Shown: positions 13,801 through 22,388, counted from the stretch's first letter. The stretch is 64,000 nucleotides of DNA from Hirundichthys speculiger (GCA_018398805.1 JAGFBZ010002558.1:32410-96409), one strand, 5' to 3'. Made by a program: numbers and translations. The notes: generated by a model not told the origin, from the letters alone.

Positions 13801-16800
13801 ATGATAAATGATCATCTTAGCGCCCCCTGCTGTTAGTTGATAGAAAGAACATTTTTGTTATTGAACAGGTTGACGGCTGTACTTCCGTCTCCACTGAATC
13901 TCACCTCATCAATCTGCAGGTAAACTTCTCCTCCAGCCTTGACTCGGGTTCTGGTTCCGCTAACGGAGGTCCGTCTCACCTGCCCCTGGTGGCCCACTCC
14001 CCCATCATCCACCCCCGTATTAGGGAGTTCAGGTCGGGCCTGGGGAGTGGACGTAAAGGTGAGTGTGTGCTTTGCTTCAGGACGTCACCTGTGACGTCAG
14101 TGTTTCCCTCCTTTTATTCTTTTGTCTCCCGTTTGTCCTCCAGAAGTCCCTCCTTCTCCGCTGTCGGTCCACGACAGGTACAGCTCCCCCGCCGCCGGCA
14201 GCGCCAAGCGCCGTCTCTTTGGCGACGACGCCCCGGCCCCCCCCGCAGCCCTGACCCTCAGCCCGATGCCGTCTCCCGCCAAGAGGCTGACGTTTGGCTC
14301 CAGCGGCGGCACTCTGAAGATCGGAGGACAGGGAGGGGCCACCACCATCCTGAGCATCCCACTGCAAGGCCAGTACACCTGTCTGTACACCTGTCTGCAC
14401 ACCTGTCTGTATACCTGTCACTACTCCTGTCTCTACACCTGTCTCTACACCTGTCTGCACACCTGTCTCTACACCTGTCTGTACACCTGTCTCTACACCT
14501 GTCCCTACAGCTGTCCCTACACCTGTCTGCACACCTGTCTCTACACCTGTCTGTACACCTGTCTCTACACCTGTCCCTACAGCTGTCCCTACACCTGTCT
14601 GTACACCTGTCTGTACACCTGTCTCTACTCCTGTCTCTACACCTGTCCCTACTCCTGTCTCTACACCTGTCTCTACTCCTGTCTCTACTCCTGTCTCTAC
14701 ACCTGTCTCTACTCCTGTCCCTACTCCTGTCCCTACACCTGTCTCTACACCTGTCTCTACACCTGTCTCTACTCCTGTCTCTACACCTGTCTCTACTCCT
14801 GTCTCTACACCTGTCTCTACACCTGTGCCTACACCTGTCTCTACACCTGTCTCTACTCCTGTCTCTACACCTGTCCCTACACCTGTCTCTACACCTGTCC
14901 CTACACCTGTCTCTACTCCTGTCTCTACACCTGTCCCTACACCTGTCCCTACACCTGTCCCTACACCTGTCCCTACACCTGTCCCTACACCTGTCTCTAC
15001 ACCTGTCCCTACACCTGTCCCTACACCTGTCCCTACTCCTGTCTCTACTCCTGTCCCTACACCTGTCCCTACTCCTGTCCCTACACCTGTCCCTACACCT
15101 GTCCCTACACCTGTCCCTACACCTGTCTCTACACCTGTCTCTACACCTATCTCTACTCCTGTCTGTACACCTGTCCCTACACCTGTCTCTACACCTGTCC
15201 CTACACCTGTCTCTACTCCTATCTCTACACCTGTCACTACACCTGTCACTACCCCTGTCCCTACACCTGTCCCTACACCAGTCCCTATACCTGTCACTAC
15301 ACCTGTCTCTACACCCGTCCCTACACCTGTCCCTACACCTGTCCCTACACCTGTCTCTACACCTGTCTCTACTCCTGTCTCTACTCCTGTCACTACACCT
15401 GTCCCTACACCTGTCTCTACACCTGTCCCTACACCTGTCTCTACTCCTATCTCTACACCTGTCACTACACCTGTCACTACCCCTGTCCCTACACCTGTCC
15501 CTACACCAGTCCCTATACCTGTCACTACACCTGTCTCTACACCCGTCCCTACACCTGTCCCTACACCTGTCCCTACACCTGTCTCTACACACCTGTCTCT
15601 ACTCCTGTCTACTCCTGTCACTACAACCTGTCCCTACACCTGTCTCTACACCTGTCCCTACACCTGTCTCTACTCCTATCTCTACACCTGTCACTACACA
15701 CCCCGTCCTACCCTGTCCCTACACCAGTCCCTAGTCCTACCTGTCACTACACCTGTCTCTACACCCGTCCCTACACCTGTCCTACACCTGTCGTCTGTAC
15801 ACCTGTCTCTACTCCTGTCTGTACACCTGTCTCTACACCTGTCTGTACACCTGTCTCTACACCTGTCCCTACACCTGTTACAAGCTGAACTGTCAGGTAG
15901 AAGAAGTGACAACTTTAACTTCACTAACTGACGGTGGAAGACAGTTCGCTGGTTCGATGCTGAGCGAGTCTAAATAAAAAGCTCGGTAACGGCGCGTTGG
16001 TTTGATCGTCTACAGGTGTGAGCAGCGACCGCGCCGTTGCTCTGATACCTGTCCAGCCGTGTGAGTCCTCTGGCGTTGTGACGGCCCAGTTCCTGCTGAC
16101 CGCCTCCCCCAGCCGACCCCCCGCAGCCCCCCCAGCGGCGCCCACGACCTCGGAGCCCCAGGCGGGAATCGGACGTCCGCGACGCACGGGGTCGCTCGCT
16201 CTGTTCTTCAGGAAGGTAGGAGGAGGAGAACATCAGACTTAGATCCGGGTCCAGGTCCAGACTACCTGTTCAGGTGAGACATGCACCGGTTCTGTCTTCT
16301 GGCCCGTCTGCAGGTGTACCACCTGGCCAGCGTTCGTCTCAGGGACCTGTGCTTGAAGCTGGACATCTCTTCAGAGCTGCGAGGGAAGATCTGGACGTGC
16401 TTTGAGCACTCTCTGGTCCACTGCACCGACCTGATGAAGGACCGACACCTGGACCAGGTGCTGCTGTGCAGCGTCTACATCATATCCAAGGTGAGAAAAC
16501 GGAGAAACCTTCAGACTGACAGGTGAGAGCACGTCAGAAGGAAACGGTTAAAGGATTTATTTCATTTATTTAAGCTGACTGATGTGAAGAACAAAGGTGA
16601 TGAAGGTGTGATGGACAGGTTTGGTATCCATGTGGAGAAGGACAGATGATGGTAGACTTTGACAAAAGGGTGGAAATGTCTGTAGTGAAGACTTTCTTCC
16701 AGAAGAGGGAAGAACATAGGGAGACTGATAGGAGTGGAGGTAGGAGCAGCCAGGTGGACCACACCTGGAGATGATGGAACCTGGAGGAGATCAGAGACTA

Positions 16801-18731
16801 CAGAGTAATGGTGAGTAACAGTAGTGGATGAGCTTAGGCAGGAATCTCCATGGACATGATGTTTGCAGATGATATTGTGATCTGTGGAGGAACATCTAGA
16901 GAAGAGAGGAGGTGAATGAAGGTCTGCTGCAGACAGAATAGATGTGAGCGAATGAGAGGAACCCAAGAGGAACGGAGAGACTACAGGGAGCAGAGATGAA
17001 GGAGGTGGAGGAGTTTAGGGTCAACAGTCCAGAAGAATGGAAAATGTGGAAAGAGGTGAAGAAGCTGTTGGAAAGGATGGAGAAAAGAGTGATAAAATAG
17101 TTTGATCAGATGAAAGTAAAGGTGGAGAAGATGGTGGAGAGACCTGAGGTGTTGTTGGTTCAGAGACTGTGGTCCTGAGGAGAAGACAGGAGGCAGAGTT
17201 GGAGGTAGCTGAGGTCCAAATGTTGAGGTTCTCTTTTGGAGAGACCAGGATGGAGAAGATCAGGAATGAGGACATCAGAGGAACAGGACATGTTAGATGT
17301 TCTGGAGACTGAGATGGTTTGGACCTGAACAGAGGAGGGAAGGAGAAGGATGATGAGGACAGGAGGTCTGGAGGAAGACCAGAGATTTATGGATGTAGAG
17401 AAAGAGGACATGAAGAGAAGACGATGAAGATAGATGGAGATGATTCACTGAGGAGACCTCTGAAAGGAACAGCTGAGAGGAGAAGAAGAAGAGAGACGGC
17501 CAGGGGATGAAAGTATGAAGGTGTGACAGTGGGAGTAGACCTCTGCTGGACCCTGAACTTCTACCTGGAGACCTGGAGGCTGTAGAAGGTCGAGTCTCCG
17601 GTGACCTGGTGACCAGTGCTGGTTAACTGCAGCTCCACCTGTGTTTCTCCACCTGTAGATCACCAAGGACACTCACACCTTCCAGGACATCATGAAGTGC
17701 TACCGCAGCCAACCACAAGCCACCAGCCACGTGAGGAGCACGCGCTCAGACGCAGACCGCCGGACGCTCACGCCTCACCTCCACTCACCTGCACCTGCTC
17801 TCTGTGTGTTCAGGTGTATCGCAGCGTCCTGTTGCGCCGCACGCCCAAAGAGCTGACGGCCGACGAGAACATGGAGGTGGATTCTGTCTCCGGTGGAGAA
17901 TGTGAGATCTCACACACGCTTTACAAAAGATTAGGGCTTATTTTTAAAAGCTCTGCACTGGTTACCTGTGTGCTTCAGAATCGATGTTAAGATCCTCTTA
18001 ATGGTTTTTAAAGCTCTTAATGGTCTTGGTCCCAACTATTTATCTGATTTGCTTTTATCATATGTGCCCTCTAGAAATCTCAGGTCTTCAGGCAGTGGCC
18101 TTTTAATTACTCCAAAAGTTTTAACTAAAACATATGGCGACGCCTCTTTTTACCATTATGGCCCACGTTTATGGAACAGCTCACCTGAGGACCTGAGGAA
18201 GATAGAAACTCTGAACATGTTTAAAAGCAAACTCAAGACCTACCTTTTTAGTCTAGCTTTTAACTAAATCTTACATATTTATTGTGTTTTTAGCCTAATT
18301 TTTATTTTATCTATCTTGGGTCTTAACTGAATCTATTTTATTCATTGTATCTTTCACTATCTCTTAGACTAGTTTTAATTGAATTTTATTTATTTTATCT
18401 TATTTTAATTTTTATTCTATTTTTTATTTATTTATTTTTGACTAATTTTACATTGTAAGTTGGGCATTTAACTGAATTGTATCTATTTTATTATTTTATT
18501 TTTTAGATATTTACCAAATTTTAGGCAATAGTTTTATCTTATCAAGTATCTCTCTCAGGTGTTTCCCCACTTCAAAGTAGTGAGTGTGAGATGGCGTTTC
18601 CTCACCATTCTTCCTCACAAATCTTAAATTCTATGTTTTTATATGTGTGTGTTTATTGTTTCCTGTATTGTTTTTATGTAAAGCACTTTGAGCTGCTCCT
18701 GTCTGCATGAAAAGTGCTCTATAAATAAAGT

Positions 18732-18764
<33 letters not shown>

Positions 18765-20247
18765 AATAACGCGTTAACTTAAACAGAAAAATAAAAAGCT
18801 TGGACGCAGCAGGACTGAAACCCTCCTGACGGCTGATGTGTGTGATTCCTCAGCTGCAGAGAAAACCAGTCAGCCTCCAGGAGACGCAGCGTCTCCCCAG
18901 TCAGGAGAGGAGGAGCGCGGCGACCTCATCCAGTTCTACAACGGCGTCTTCGTCCTGAAGATGAAGAGCTTCGCTCTGCGATACGCCACCAGCGACAGCC
19001 AGGTGCGACGGCCAGGTAGCATGTTCTGACGACGTTATAATGATGGTGATGATGTCGCGTTTAACGACTGCGCTGGACCCCTCCAGGCGGATGCTCCTCC
19101 CCTCTCGCCGTTCCCGCTGGTCCGAGCTCAGCCGCTGTCTCCTCGCCGCGTCTCCCAGAGACACTCGCTGTACGTCTCCCCTCACAAGAACCCGGCCGGC
19201 AGCCTCACGCCCAACTCCTACACCTGCAGGATCAACAGCAGCCCGTCCAAGGCAGGAGCACACGCACACGCACATGCACACACATGCACACGCACATGCA
19301 CCAGAGCTGAGCGATTTATCGATTCTGCCATATATATCGATATTTTATCGAGTATCGATTTTTCAGCTGCGGGTATCAATATTCTAAGCTTCGTTTCAAA
19401 AACCCCCGTGTCCCGCCTTTAAAATCTTTCGGAAAATGATGTAAATGATGAATATCGATACATATCGTATCGTGAGCCGAATATCGTGCATCGTATCGTG
19501 ATATATATCGATATTTTATCGAGTATCGATTTTTCAGCTGCGGGTATCAATATTCTAAGCTTCTTTCAAAACCCTCGTGTCCCGCCTTTAAAACCTTTCG
19601 GAAAATGATGTAAATGATGAATATCGATACATATCGTATCGTGAGCCGAATATCGTGCATCGTATCGTGATATATATCGATATTTTATCGAGTATCGATT
19701 TTTCAGCTGTGGGTATCAATATTCTAAGCTTTTTCAAAACCCCCGTGTCCCGCCTTTAAAATCTTTCGGAAAATGATGTAAACGATGAATATCGATACAT
19801 ATCGTATCGTGAGCCGAATATCGTGCATCGTATCGTGATATATATCGATATTTTATCGAGTATCGATTTTTCAGCTGCGGGTATCAATATTCTAAGCTTC
19901 TTTCAAAACCCCCGTGTCCCGCCTTTAAAATCTTTTCGGGAAAATGATGTAAATGATGAATATCGATACATATCGTATCGTGAGCCGAATATCGTGCATC
20001 GTATCGTGAGGTTAGCGTATCGCTACAGCCCACACACGTGCCTTCATGAGGACACGACCATGTTCCTCCTCCCAGTCGTGAGACAGCAGGAATAAAAATG
20101 TCCGTTTCTCCAGGTGATTTATTATTATTATGTTCTTACATCTTTTTCATTTCTCTCTCAGCTTTTATTCACTGAATCTGACAGTTTTGGGTTTTTTTCA
20201 TGCAGAACTTTAAAAGAAATCTAATACCGTCGCACTCGTCTAGTGTG

Positions 20248-20279
<32 letters not shown>

Positions 20280-21647
20280 GAGCTCTAAGGTTTTGCAGAA
20301 ACGTCATTTTAAATAAAAGAGGACTGGTCGGAAGTCTTTTTGATGTTTAAATGAGTAGAAAGAAGGAGCCGAACTCACCAGGTAGGGATTTTATTAAACC
20401 AGTAATCTGACAGGCAGAGAAAATCATTTATCATTTAACATTTTACTTTTTTCCTTCTGTCCTGTAACATGGAAGTGATAAATAGATGAACTGTTTAAAA
20501 ACTGGGATGCACTTTTCAGATTTTCTCTCACTGAAGGCAAACTTTTTTCTAATAATTTTTGACTTTCTTTTTTTTTTTTTTTGCATATGAAAAGTGAAAT
20601 ATACTTTATAGCACATGTGTCAAACACAAGAGAGCTTGGACATTATTAGCTTAAATTTTAAACCAATATTTTAAGACTTAAAACAAGCTTGCGCCGCTTT
20701 AAAGCGCATATTGACAATAAACTACATCTCCCATCATGCATTTCGTTGTTACCCACAACGATAATGATAGCTATGAGCGAGACAATTTTTCAGAACTGAT
20801 GGACTTAAGAAAACCTTTACAAAATAACCCCAACATTACCAACAATTACAAGTTTGTACCTCAAGGTGAAATAACAGTTTGTCTTTTGTTATGAGGCGGT
20901 TTTAGTCGTGAAAGAGTTTAATCTACGTCGGCATTTTGACAGCAATCATGGAGCTAAGTATGCTAAATTTAGCCTGCAAGAAAAACAAAGAACCGCTTCC
21001 GCTTCTGAAACCAAAGTAATGGATACTCTTACAACCACAAACCCTGAGTTTAATATAATAATGAGTTAAATATTTGTAACTTGAATAGATAATAAATACA
21101 GAACATTATTTAACATTATAATAAGGTGTAGTTTAATTTATTTTCCTTGGAGGGCAACCATGATGCTGATGAGTGAAATGTGAAAATGAGTCTGACACCC
21201 TTGATTTATTGTTCCAAAACTTCAGGTTTAGAGCTTTTTTAAGTAAATATATCCAAGCAAAACATTGTGACAAAACTCTCCTCCACCTCTTCAGGTTTTC
21301 TTTGGCTGAATGTGATTTTATTAACAGCAGTTTTATCAGAGTCGTTAAACAAACAGAATAAATAAGTTCACAGGCTGTTGGTTTACAGACGTTAAATAAA
21401 AAAAAAAAAGAAAAGAAAAGGCCTTGAAATGAGACGCTTGTCTGTCCTCCAGGAGCTGTCGGACATCAACCGGATGATCCGGCAGGGCTGCGCCAGCAGG
21501 AAGAGGGCCTTCACCATGGAGGGAGACGTGATGATGTCATCAGCCTGCGACTCGCCCAGTAAGAGGGCGTGTCCGGAGAACGGCAGCAGCCCAGATGTGC
21601 TGCTGAAGCGTCTGCAGGACGTGGTGTCAGAGCGGCAGAGCCACTGA
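1650..21647 (+). CDS. rbl1: rbl1, retinoblastoma-like protein 1 (p107), exons 2/3 to stop, 5' end outside window
   Basis: Pocket protein that binds E2F4/5 and the DREAM/MuvB complex in the nucleus and represses cell-cycle genes until CDKs phosphorylate it. Exons: 1650-1853, 2229-2293, 5182-5310, 5391-5554, 6150-6214, 6319-6493, 7683-7849, 8156-8256, 8445-8548, 11250-11387, 11500-11664, 13920-14058, 14144-14368, 16016-16215, 16314-16490, 17659-17730, 17814-17901, 18854-19002, 19087-19251, 21453-21647. All splice phases agree and the total is 2887 nt, 961 codons plus stop. The order is RB N domain, pocket A, spacer, pocket B, C-terminal tail. The spacer keeps the cyclin-binding RxL motif KRRLFG, and the C-terminus [12 protein letters not shown] is the p107 form rather than that of RBL2. 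Human p107 is 1068 residues, so about 95 N-terminal residues lie to the left. Introns starting at 11388, 14369 and 19252 begin with GC. The paralogues RBL2 and RB1 fit less well. Family assignment is from remembered homologues, not a search. Confidence 0.95.
2229..2293 (+). CDS. rbl1: rbl1 exon, N-terminal RB domain
   Basis: A 65-nt exon encodes [20 protein letters not shown]. The acceptor is CTCTGCAG and the donor AAAG/GTACC. It joins in phase 2 to the previous exon and leaves in phase 1. The following 2.9-kb intron carries a CCGTATTTTCCGGACTATAA-type MITE and the 24-bp array. Confidence 0.93.
2374..2818. mobile_element. MITE with CCGTATTTTCCGGACTATAA-type inverted ends
   Basis: The left end reads ACCGTGTTTTCTGGACTATA and the right end is its imperfect inverse (TATAGTCCGGAAAATACGGT). 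This end sequence is widespread in fish genomes. Inside, 2518-2583 forms a strong hairpin (ATCCAGGTGTGTCTGA and its inverse about 25 bases apart). It lies in an rbl1 intron. Confidence 0.75.
3023..5172. repeat. minisatellite, 24-bp unit, in an rbl1 intron
   Basis: Roughly 85-90 units with core TTTGACGTGACATCACCGTG. The unit is a multiple of three, so every frame on both strands gives repeat peptides ([24 protein letters not shown]). Variants include TGACGTCACC, a perfect CRE palindrome TGACGTCA. Indels cluster near 3.9-4.1 and 4.8-4.96 kb. The array ends within about ten bases of the next exon's acceptor. Confidence 0.95.
5182..5310 (+). CDS. rbl1: rbl1 exon, N-terminal RB domain
   Basis: The exon encodes [20 protein letters not shown], then a leucine-rich helix and [10 protein letters not shown], close to human p107. 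The acceptor (TTTGTGCAG) lies within about ten bases of the end of the 24-bp tandem array, so the array supplies the sequence where a branch point and pyrimidine tract would be expected. The donor is AGAG/GTAGGC. Confidence 0.95.
5391..5554 (+). CDS. rbl1: rbl1 exon, N-terminal RB domain
   Basis: The exon encodes a variable [17 protein letters not shown] stretch, then [20 protein letters not shown] and [11 protein letters not shown], which match the p107 family. The acceptor is GTCGCTGCAG; the donor is ACAG/GTGCGC in phase 0. The upstream intron is only 80 bases. Confidence 0.95.
5619..5995 (+). mobile_element. MITE family with AAATCGATTTTTTTTC / GTATTGGCAAGG ends, copy A
   Basis: The copy starts AAAAAATCGATTCGGCAATA, has TATCGTGATTTTTGGCTGCC and ends near CAAAGTCCTTGCCAATACTC. 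Copies in the other orientation lie at about 46040-46605 and 56937-57177. No ORF. Confidence 0.6.
6150..6214 (+). CDS. rbl1: rbl1 exon
   Basis: A 65-nt exon encodes [20 protein letters not shown] plus N. The acceptor is ATCCATCAG and the donor AACAA/GTAATC, phase 2. Its sequence diverges from human p107, but its place and phase fit between the two well-conserved neighbours. Confidence 0.85.
6319..6493 (+). CDS. rbl1: rbl1 exon, end of N domain
   Basis: The exon encodes [35 protein letters not shown] and a glutamine-rich helix ending QQHVEK. The TP dipeptide is a likely CDK site conserved in p107. The acceptor is CAACAG, the donor AAG/GTAGGC, phase 0. Confidence 0.95.
6719..7440. mobile_element. 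probable DNA-transposon fragment in an rbl1 intron
   Basis: GGTGCACGATAACTATCGG, followed by ATCGGG/CCGAT-rich sequence, resembles ends of hAT-type MITEs of fish. I cannot find the opposite end, so the right border is a guess. Confidence 0.3.
7683..7849 (+). CDS. rbl1: rbl1 exon, start of pocket A
   Basis: The exon encodes [20 protein letters not shown], then [20 protein letters not shown]. It holds two S/T-P sites and the first helix of pocket subdomain A. The acceptor follows a pure CT microsatellite (about 7651-7674) used as the polypyrimidine tract. The donor is TTCAG/GTGTGT, phase 2. Confidence 0.95.
8156..8256 (+). CDS. rbl1: rbl1 exon, pocket A
   Basis: The exon encodes [34 protein letters not shown], aligning with the p107 segment before the KLAEILYYK helix. 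The acceptor is CTGCTGCAG and the donor ATAG/GTACC. It enters in phase 2 and leaves in phase 1. Confidence 0.9.
8445..8548 (+). CDS. rbl1: rbl1 exon, pocket A
   Basis: The exon encodes [20 protein letters not shown] and [15 protein letters not shown], nearly identical to human p107 pocket A. The acceptor is TTTTTTTGTCAG; the donor is AGC/GTAAGC, phase 0. Confidence 0.96.
8717..10117 (+). mobile_element. PIF/Harbinger-like element, copy 2, interrupted by an L1 fragment
   Basis: Same ends as copy 1 in the opposite orientation (GTGCGTTTACATGGGAAG at left, ATCATGTAACCGCGGCC at right). The SANT-like ORF is at 9752-9961 on the plus strand and is truncated. Between about 8990 and 9730 the copy is split by an L1-like insertion. 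Confidence 0.6.
8990..9730 (-). mobile_element. 5'-truncated L1/Tx1-like LINE, ORF2 C-terminus
   Basis: The minus strand at 9728-9231 encodes 165 residues including [15 protein letters not shown] and the zinc-knuckle-like [15 protein letters not shown] typical of the C-terminus of L1-type ORF2. On the plus strand a T-rich run (8990-9020) marks the poly(A) tail. It is inserted inside the Harbinger-like copy. Confidence 0.7.
10218..11099. mobile_element. non-autonomous hAT element with perfect 8-bp target duplication
   Basis: Ends are TAGGGATGGGCAT and its inverse ATGCCCATCCCTA. The flanking 8-mers 10210-10217 and 11100-11107 are both GTTTGAAG. This is the hallmark of hAT insertion. The interior is AT-rich, with ATTAATCGATTAAT motifs near the ends and an AGGCT pentamer run at 10623-10655. 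No transposase is visible. It lies in an rbl1 intron. Confidence 0.9.
11250..11387 (+). CDS. rbl1: rbl1 exon, pocket A, with GC donor
   Basis: The exon encodes [20 protein letters not shown] and on to [19 protein letters not shown], the core of pocket A. The exon must end at ...TTCAAG because the next exon begins [11 protein letters not shown] as in human; the intron therefore starts GCAACT. This is a GC-AG intron. No usable GT lies nearby in frame. Confidence 0.95.
11500..11664 (+). CDS. rbl1: rbl1 exon, end of pocket A
   Basis: The exon encodes [40 protein letters not shown] and NKVPMVEE. The acceptor is TGTCAACAG; the donor is GAG/GTCGGT, phase 0. It ends where the conserved CEE/V junction of p107 is expected. 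Confidence 0.95.
11700..12480. other. AT-rich intron sequence
   Basis: The start is a G run (11698-11709). No exon or intact element is seen. TTTATTAATCCCCCAAGGAG at about 12380 resembles the 3' tail of fish LINE/SINE families, read on either strand as a short relic. Confidence 0.4.
12488..12620. repeat. minisatellite, ~19-bp unit CAGTTAACAGCCGTTAAAA
   Basis: About seven imperfect units in an rbl1 intron. Confidence 0.85.
12621..13160. other. GC-rich intron segment without a recognised exon
   Basis: Several overlapping open frames of 70-100 codons occur, but none has a protein family match I recognise or both splice sites in place. It may be the GC-rich part of a retroelement. Confidence 0.35.
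13161..13297. repeat. 35-bp tandem repeat with internal palindrome
   Basis: Four near-identical units. Each contains CTAACTACTG, then the inverse CAGTAGTTAG, so each could form a hairpin. Confidence 0.9.
13318..13492 (-). mobile_element. tRNA-derived SINE-like fragment
   Basis: Read on the minus strand from about 13485 the sequence has GGTAGTCTAGTAGTTA (A-box-like) and, about 35 bases on, GTGGGTTCAATTTCC (B-box-like). This is the layout of a tRNA-derived SINE head. Confidence 0.5.
13920..14058 (+). CDS. rbl1: rbl1 exon, spacer
   Basis: The exon encodes [17 protein letters not shown], then [18 protein letters not shown] and GSGRK. MSPLMHPRVKEV is the matching stretch in human p107. The acceptor is AATCTGCAG and is directly followed by GTAAAC, so the exon start itself looks like a donor. 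The exon's own donor is AAAG/GTGAGT, phase 1. Confidence 0.9.
14144..14368 (+). CDS. rbl1: rbl1 exon, spacer with cyclin-binding RxL motif, GC donor
   Basis: The exon encodes [20 protein letters not shown] followed by the cyclin A/E-binding RRLFG motif, SPMPSPAKR and ILSIPLQ. It is shorter than the human spacer. The intron must start GCCAGT (14369), because joining CAAG to the next exon's GTGTGAGC gives LQGVSSD, matching human LHGVAND. The 12-bp array begins within a few bases of this donor. Confidence 0.92.
14371..15882. repeat. minisatellite, 12-bp unit CTGTCTCTACAC, in an rbl1 intron
   Basis: About 125 units of CTGTC(C/T)CTAC(A/T)C. It starts two bases past the GC donor of the exon ending at 14368. 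Within it a ~180-bp block is duplicated (about 15115-15370 and 15395-15590). The 12-bp unit leaves all frames open on both strands; those ORFs are artefacts. Indels rise after 15590. Confidence 0.95.
16016..16215 (+). CDS. rbl1: rbl1 exon, spacer to pocket B
   Basis: The exon encodes [14 protein letters not shown], a proline/alanine-rich variable stretch, and [14 protein letters not shown], the conserved entry to pocket B. The acceptor is CGTCTACAG; the donor is AAG/GTAGGA, phase 0. Confidence 0.95.
16314..16490 (+). CDS. rbl1: rbl1 exon, pocket B
   Basis: The exon encodes [40 protein letters not shown], and [15 protein letters not shown], the heart of pocket B that forms part of the LxCxE-binding face. 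The acceptor is GTCTGCAG and the donor AAG/GTGAGA. Confidence 0.97.
16561..17515 (+). pseudogene. RTE-like LINE relic (reverse transcriptase 3' part)
   Basis: Broken frames read [12 protein letters not shown] (RT motif with the DD pair), [37 protein letters not shown] and similar pieces that occur in this order in fish RTE-type ORFs. Many stops and shifts; dead copy in an rbl1 intron. Confidence 0.65.
17659..17730 (+). CDS. rbl1: rbl1 exon, pocket B
   Basis: A 72-nt exon encodes [24 protein letters not shown]. The acceptor is CACCTGTAG and the donor CAC/GTGAGG. The upstream intron contains an RTE-like LINE relic. Confidence 0.95.
17814..17901 (+). CDS. rbl1: rbl1 exon, pocket B insert
   Basis: The exon encodes [20 protein letters not shown] and EVDSVSGGE. 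The donor AAT/GTGAGA (phase 1) is chosen because it alone gives an open frame into the next exon; the region is poorly conserved, so this boundary is less sure. Confidence 0.85.
17910..18765 (+). mobile_element. 5'-truncated L2-like LINE, ORF end and 3' tail
   Basis: The frame 17968-18267 reads [42 protein letters not shown] and TYLFSLAFN, the usual C-terminus of L2-type ORFs in fish. The tail has AAGCACTTTGAGCTG, TGCTCTATAAATAAAG and ends in GATT repeats. It lies in an rbl1 intron. Confidence 0.8.
18854..19002 (+). CDS. rbl1: rbl1 exon, end of pocket B
   Basis: The exon encodes a variable start ([17 protein letters not shown]), then [20 protein letters not shown] and [12 protein letters not shown], the last pocket B helices. 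The acceptor is GATTCCTCAG; the donor is CAG/GTGCGA, phase 0. Confidence 0.95.
19087..19251 (+). CDS. rbl1: rbl1 exon, C-terminal region, GC donor
   Basis: The exon encodes [20 protein letters not shown], then [17 protein letters not shown] and INSSPSK. It carries several S-P CDK sites of the p107 tail. The intron starts GCAGGA (19252); SPSK joined to [11 protein letters not shown] matches the human junction, so this is a third GC-AG intron. Confidence 0.93.
19303..20030 (+). mobile_element. CGATA-rich MITE with its core tandemly repeated four times
   Basis: The motif CGATATTTTATCGAGTATCG occurs at 19338, 19509, 19678 and 19846, i.e. about 170-bp units. The end GTATCGCTACAGCCCA is the inverse of the start of the copy at 53. 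It lies in the last rbl1 intron. Confidence 0.75.
20613..21199 (+). mobile_element. hAT-like element relic, copy A
   Basis: It starts CATGTGTCAAACAC and ends GAGTCTGACACCC. The interior encodes a broken [20 protein letters not shown] BED-finger fragment also seen at 33.8 and 34.5 kb. It lies in the last rbl1 intron and follows a poly(T) run at 20251-20279. Confidence 0.55.
21453..21647 (+). CDS. rbl1: rbl1 terminal coding exon
   Basis: The exon encodes [32 protein letters not shown] and ends [17 protein letters not shown] before TGA. This tail identifies p107 over p130. A 23-bp minisatellite starts about ten bases after the stop. Confidence 0.97.
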   Translation, partial: ELSDINRMIRQGCASRKRAFTMEGDVMMSSACDSPSKRACPENGSSPDVLLKRLQDVVSERQSH

Positions 21648-21657
21648 CGGAGCGAAG

Positions 21658-21937
21658 CCAGAACCACGGCGGCCCGGGTTCCAGAACCACGGCGGCCCGG
21701 GTTCCAGAACCACGGCTGCCCGGGTTCCAGAACCACGGCGGCCCGGGTTCCAGAACCACGGCGGCTCGAGTTCCAGAACCACGGCGGCCCGGGTCCCAGA
21801 ACCACGGCGGCCCGGGTCCCAGAACCACGGCGACTCGGGTTCCAGAACCACGGCGGCTCGGGTTCCAGAACCACGGCGGCCCGGGTTCCAGAACCACGGC
21901 GGCCCGGGTTCCAGAACCACGGCGGCCCAGGTTCCAG
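21658..21937. repeat. minisatellite, 23-bp unit, at the rbl1 stop
   Basis: Twelve units with core CCAGAACCACGGCGGCCCGG. It begins about ten bases after the stop, so it is in the rbl1 3' UTR. Confidence 0.95.
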
Positions 21938-22388
21938 CTCCCAGCTTACATGTGCACAGATATTTATTTCAGCTGTTGTCCCGACTGACGACCCGTTAGT
22001 TTTTATACCAGGACCTCGCGGTTATGGAGACCTCTGGGATTCATGCCTTTCACTGCTCTTCAGACAAAGGTGTTTTTTTTTTTCCGGTGAGGGAAACAGC
22101 TTTGGTCACGTCCTCCTACACCGTAGAACCAAACCGGGTCAGGTTTCATCACCAGCAGCTCACAGTCCCAGTTCGGCTCAGAGGATCATTTATATCATTC
22201 ATTCAGGGAGCTCTTCCTGTTTGGTGCAGTTGAAACTTTAAATTCTAACATAACCAGAAGAGTCAGATTTTTAAAGCTCATCCAGGTAACTTTCCTCGTT
22301 TCCACGTTGCTGCAGCGTTGGGGGGCAGTGACCCCCAGTAAGGTCTTTGGTCATTTTTAATGTTGCTGTGCAGTTCTTGTATCAAACC

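Noticed and set aside
14122..15931. Open frames of 368-588 codons
   Set aside because: Only the first ~80 codons of the plus-strand frame are rbl1 exon; the rest is the 12-bp array, open in every frame by its length.
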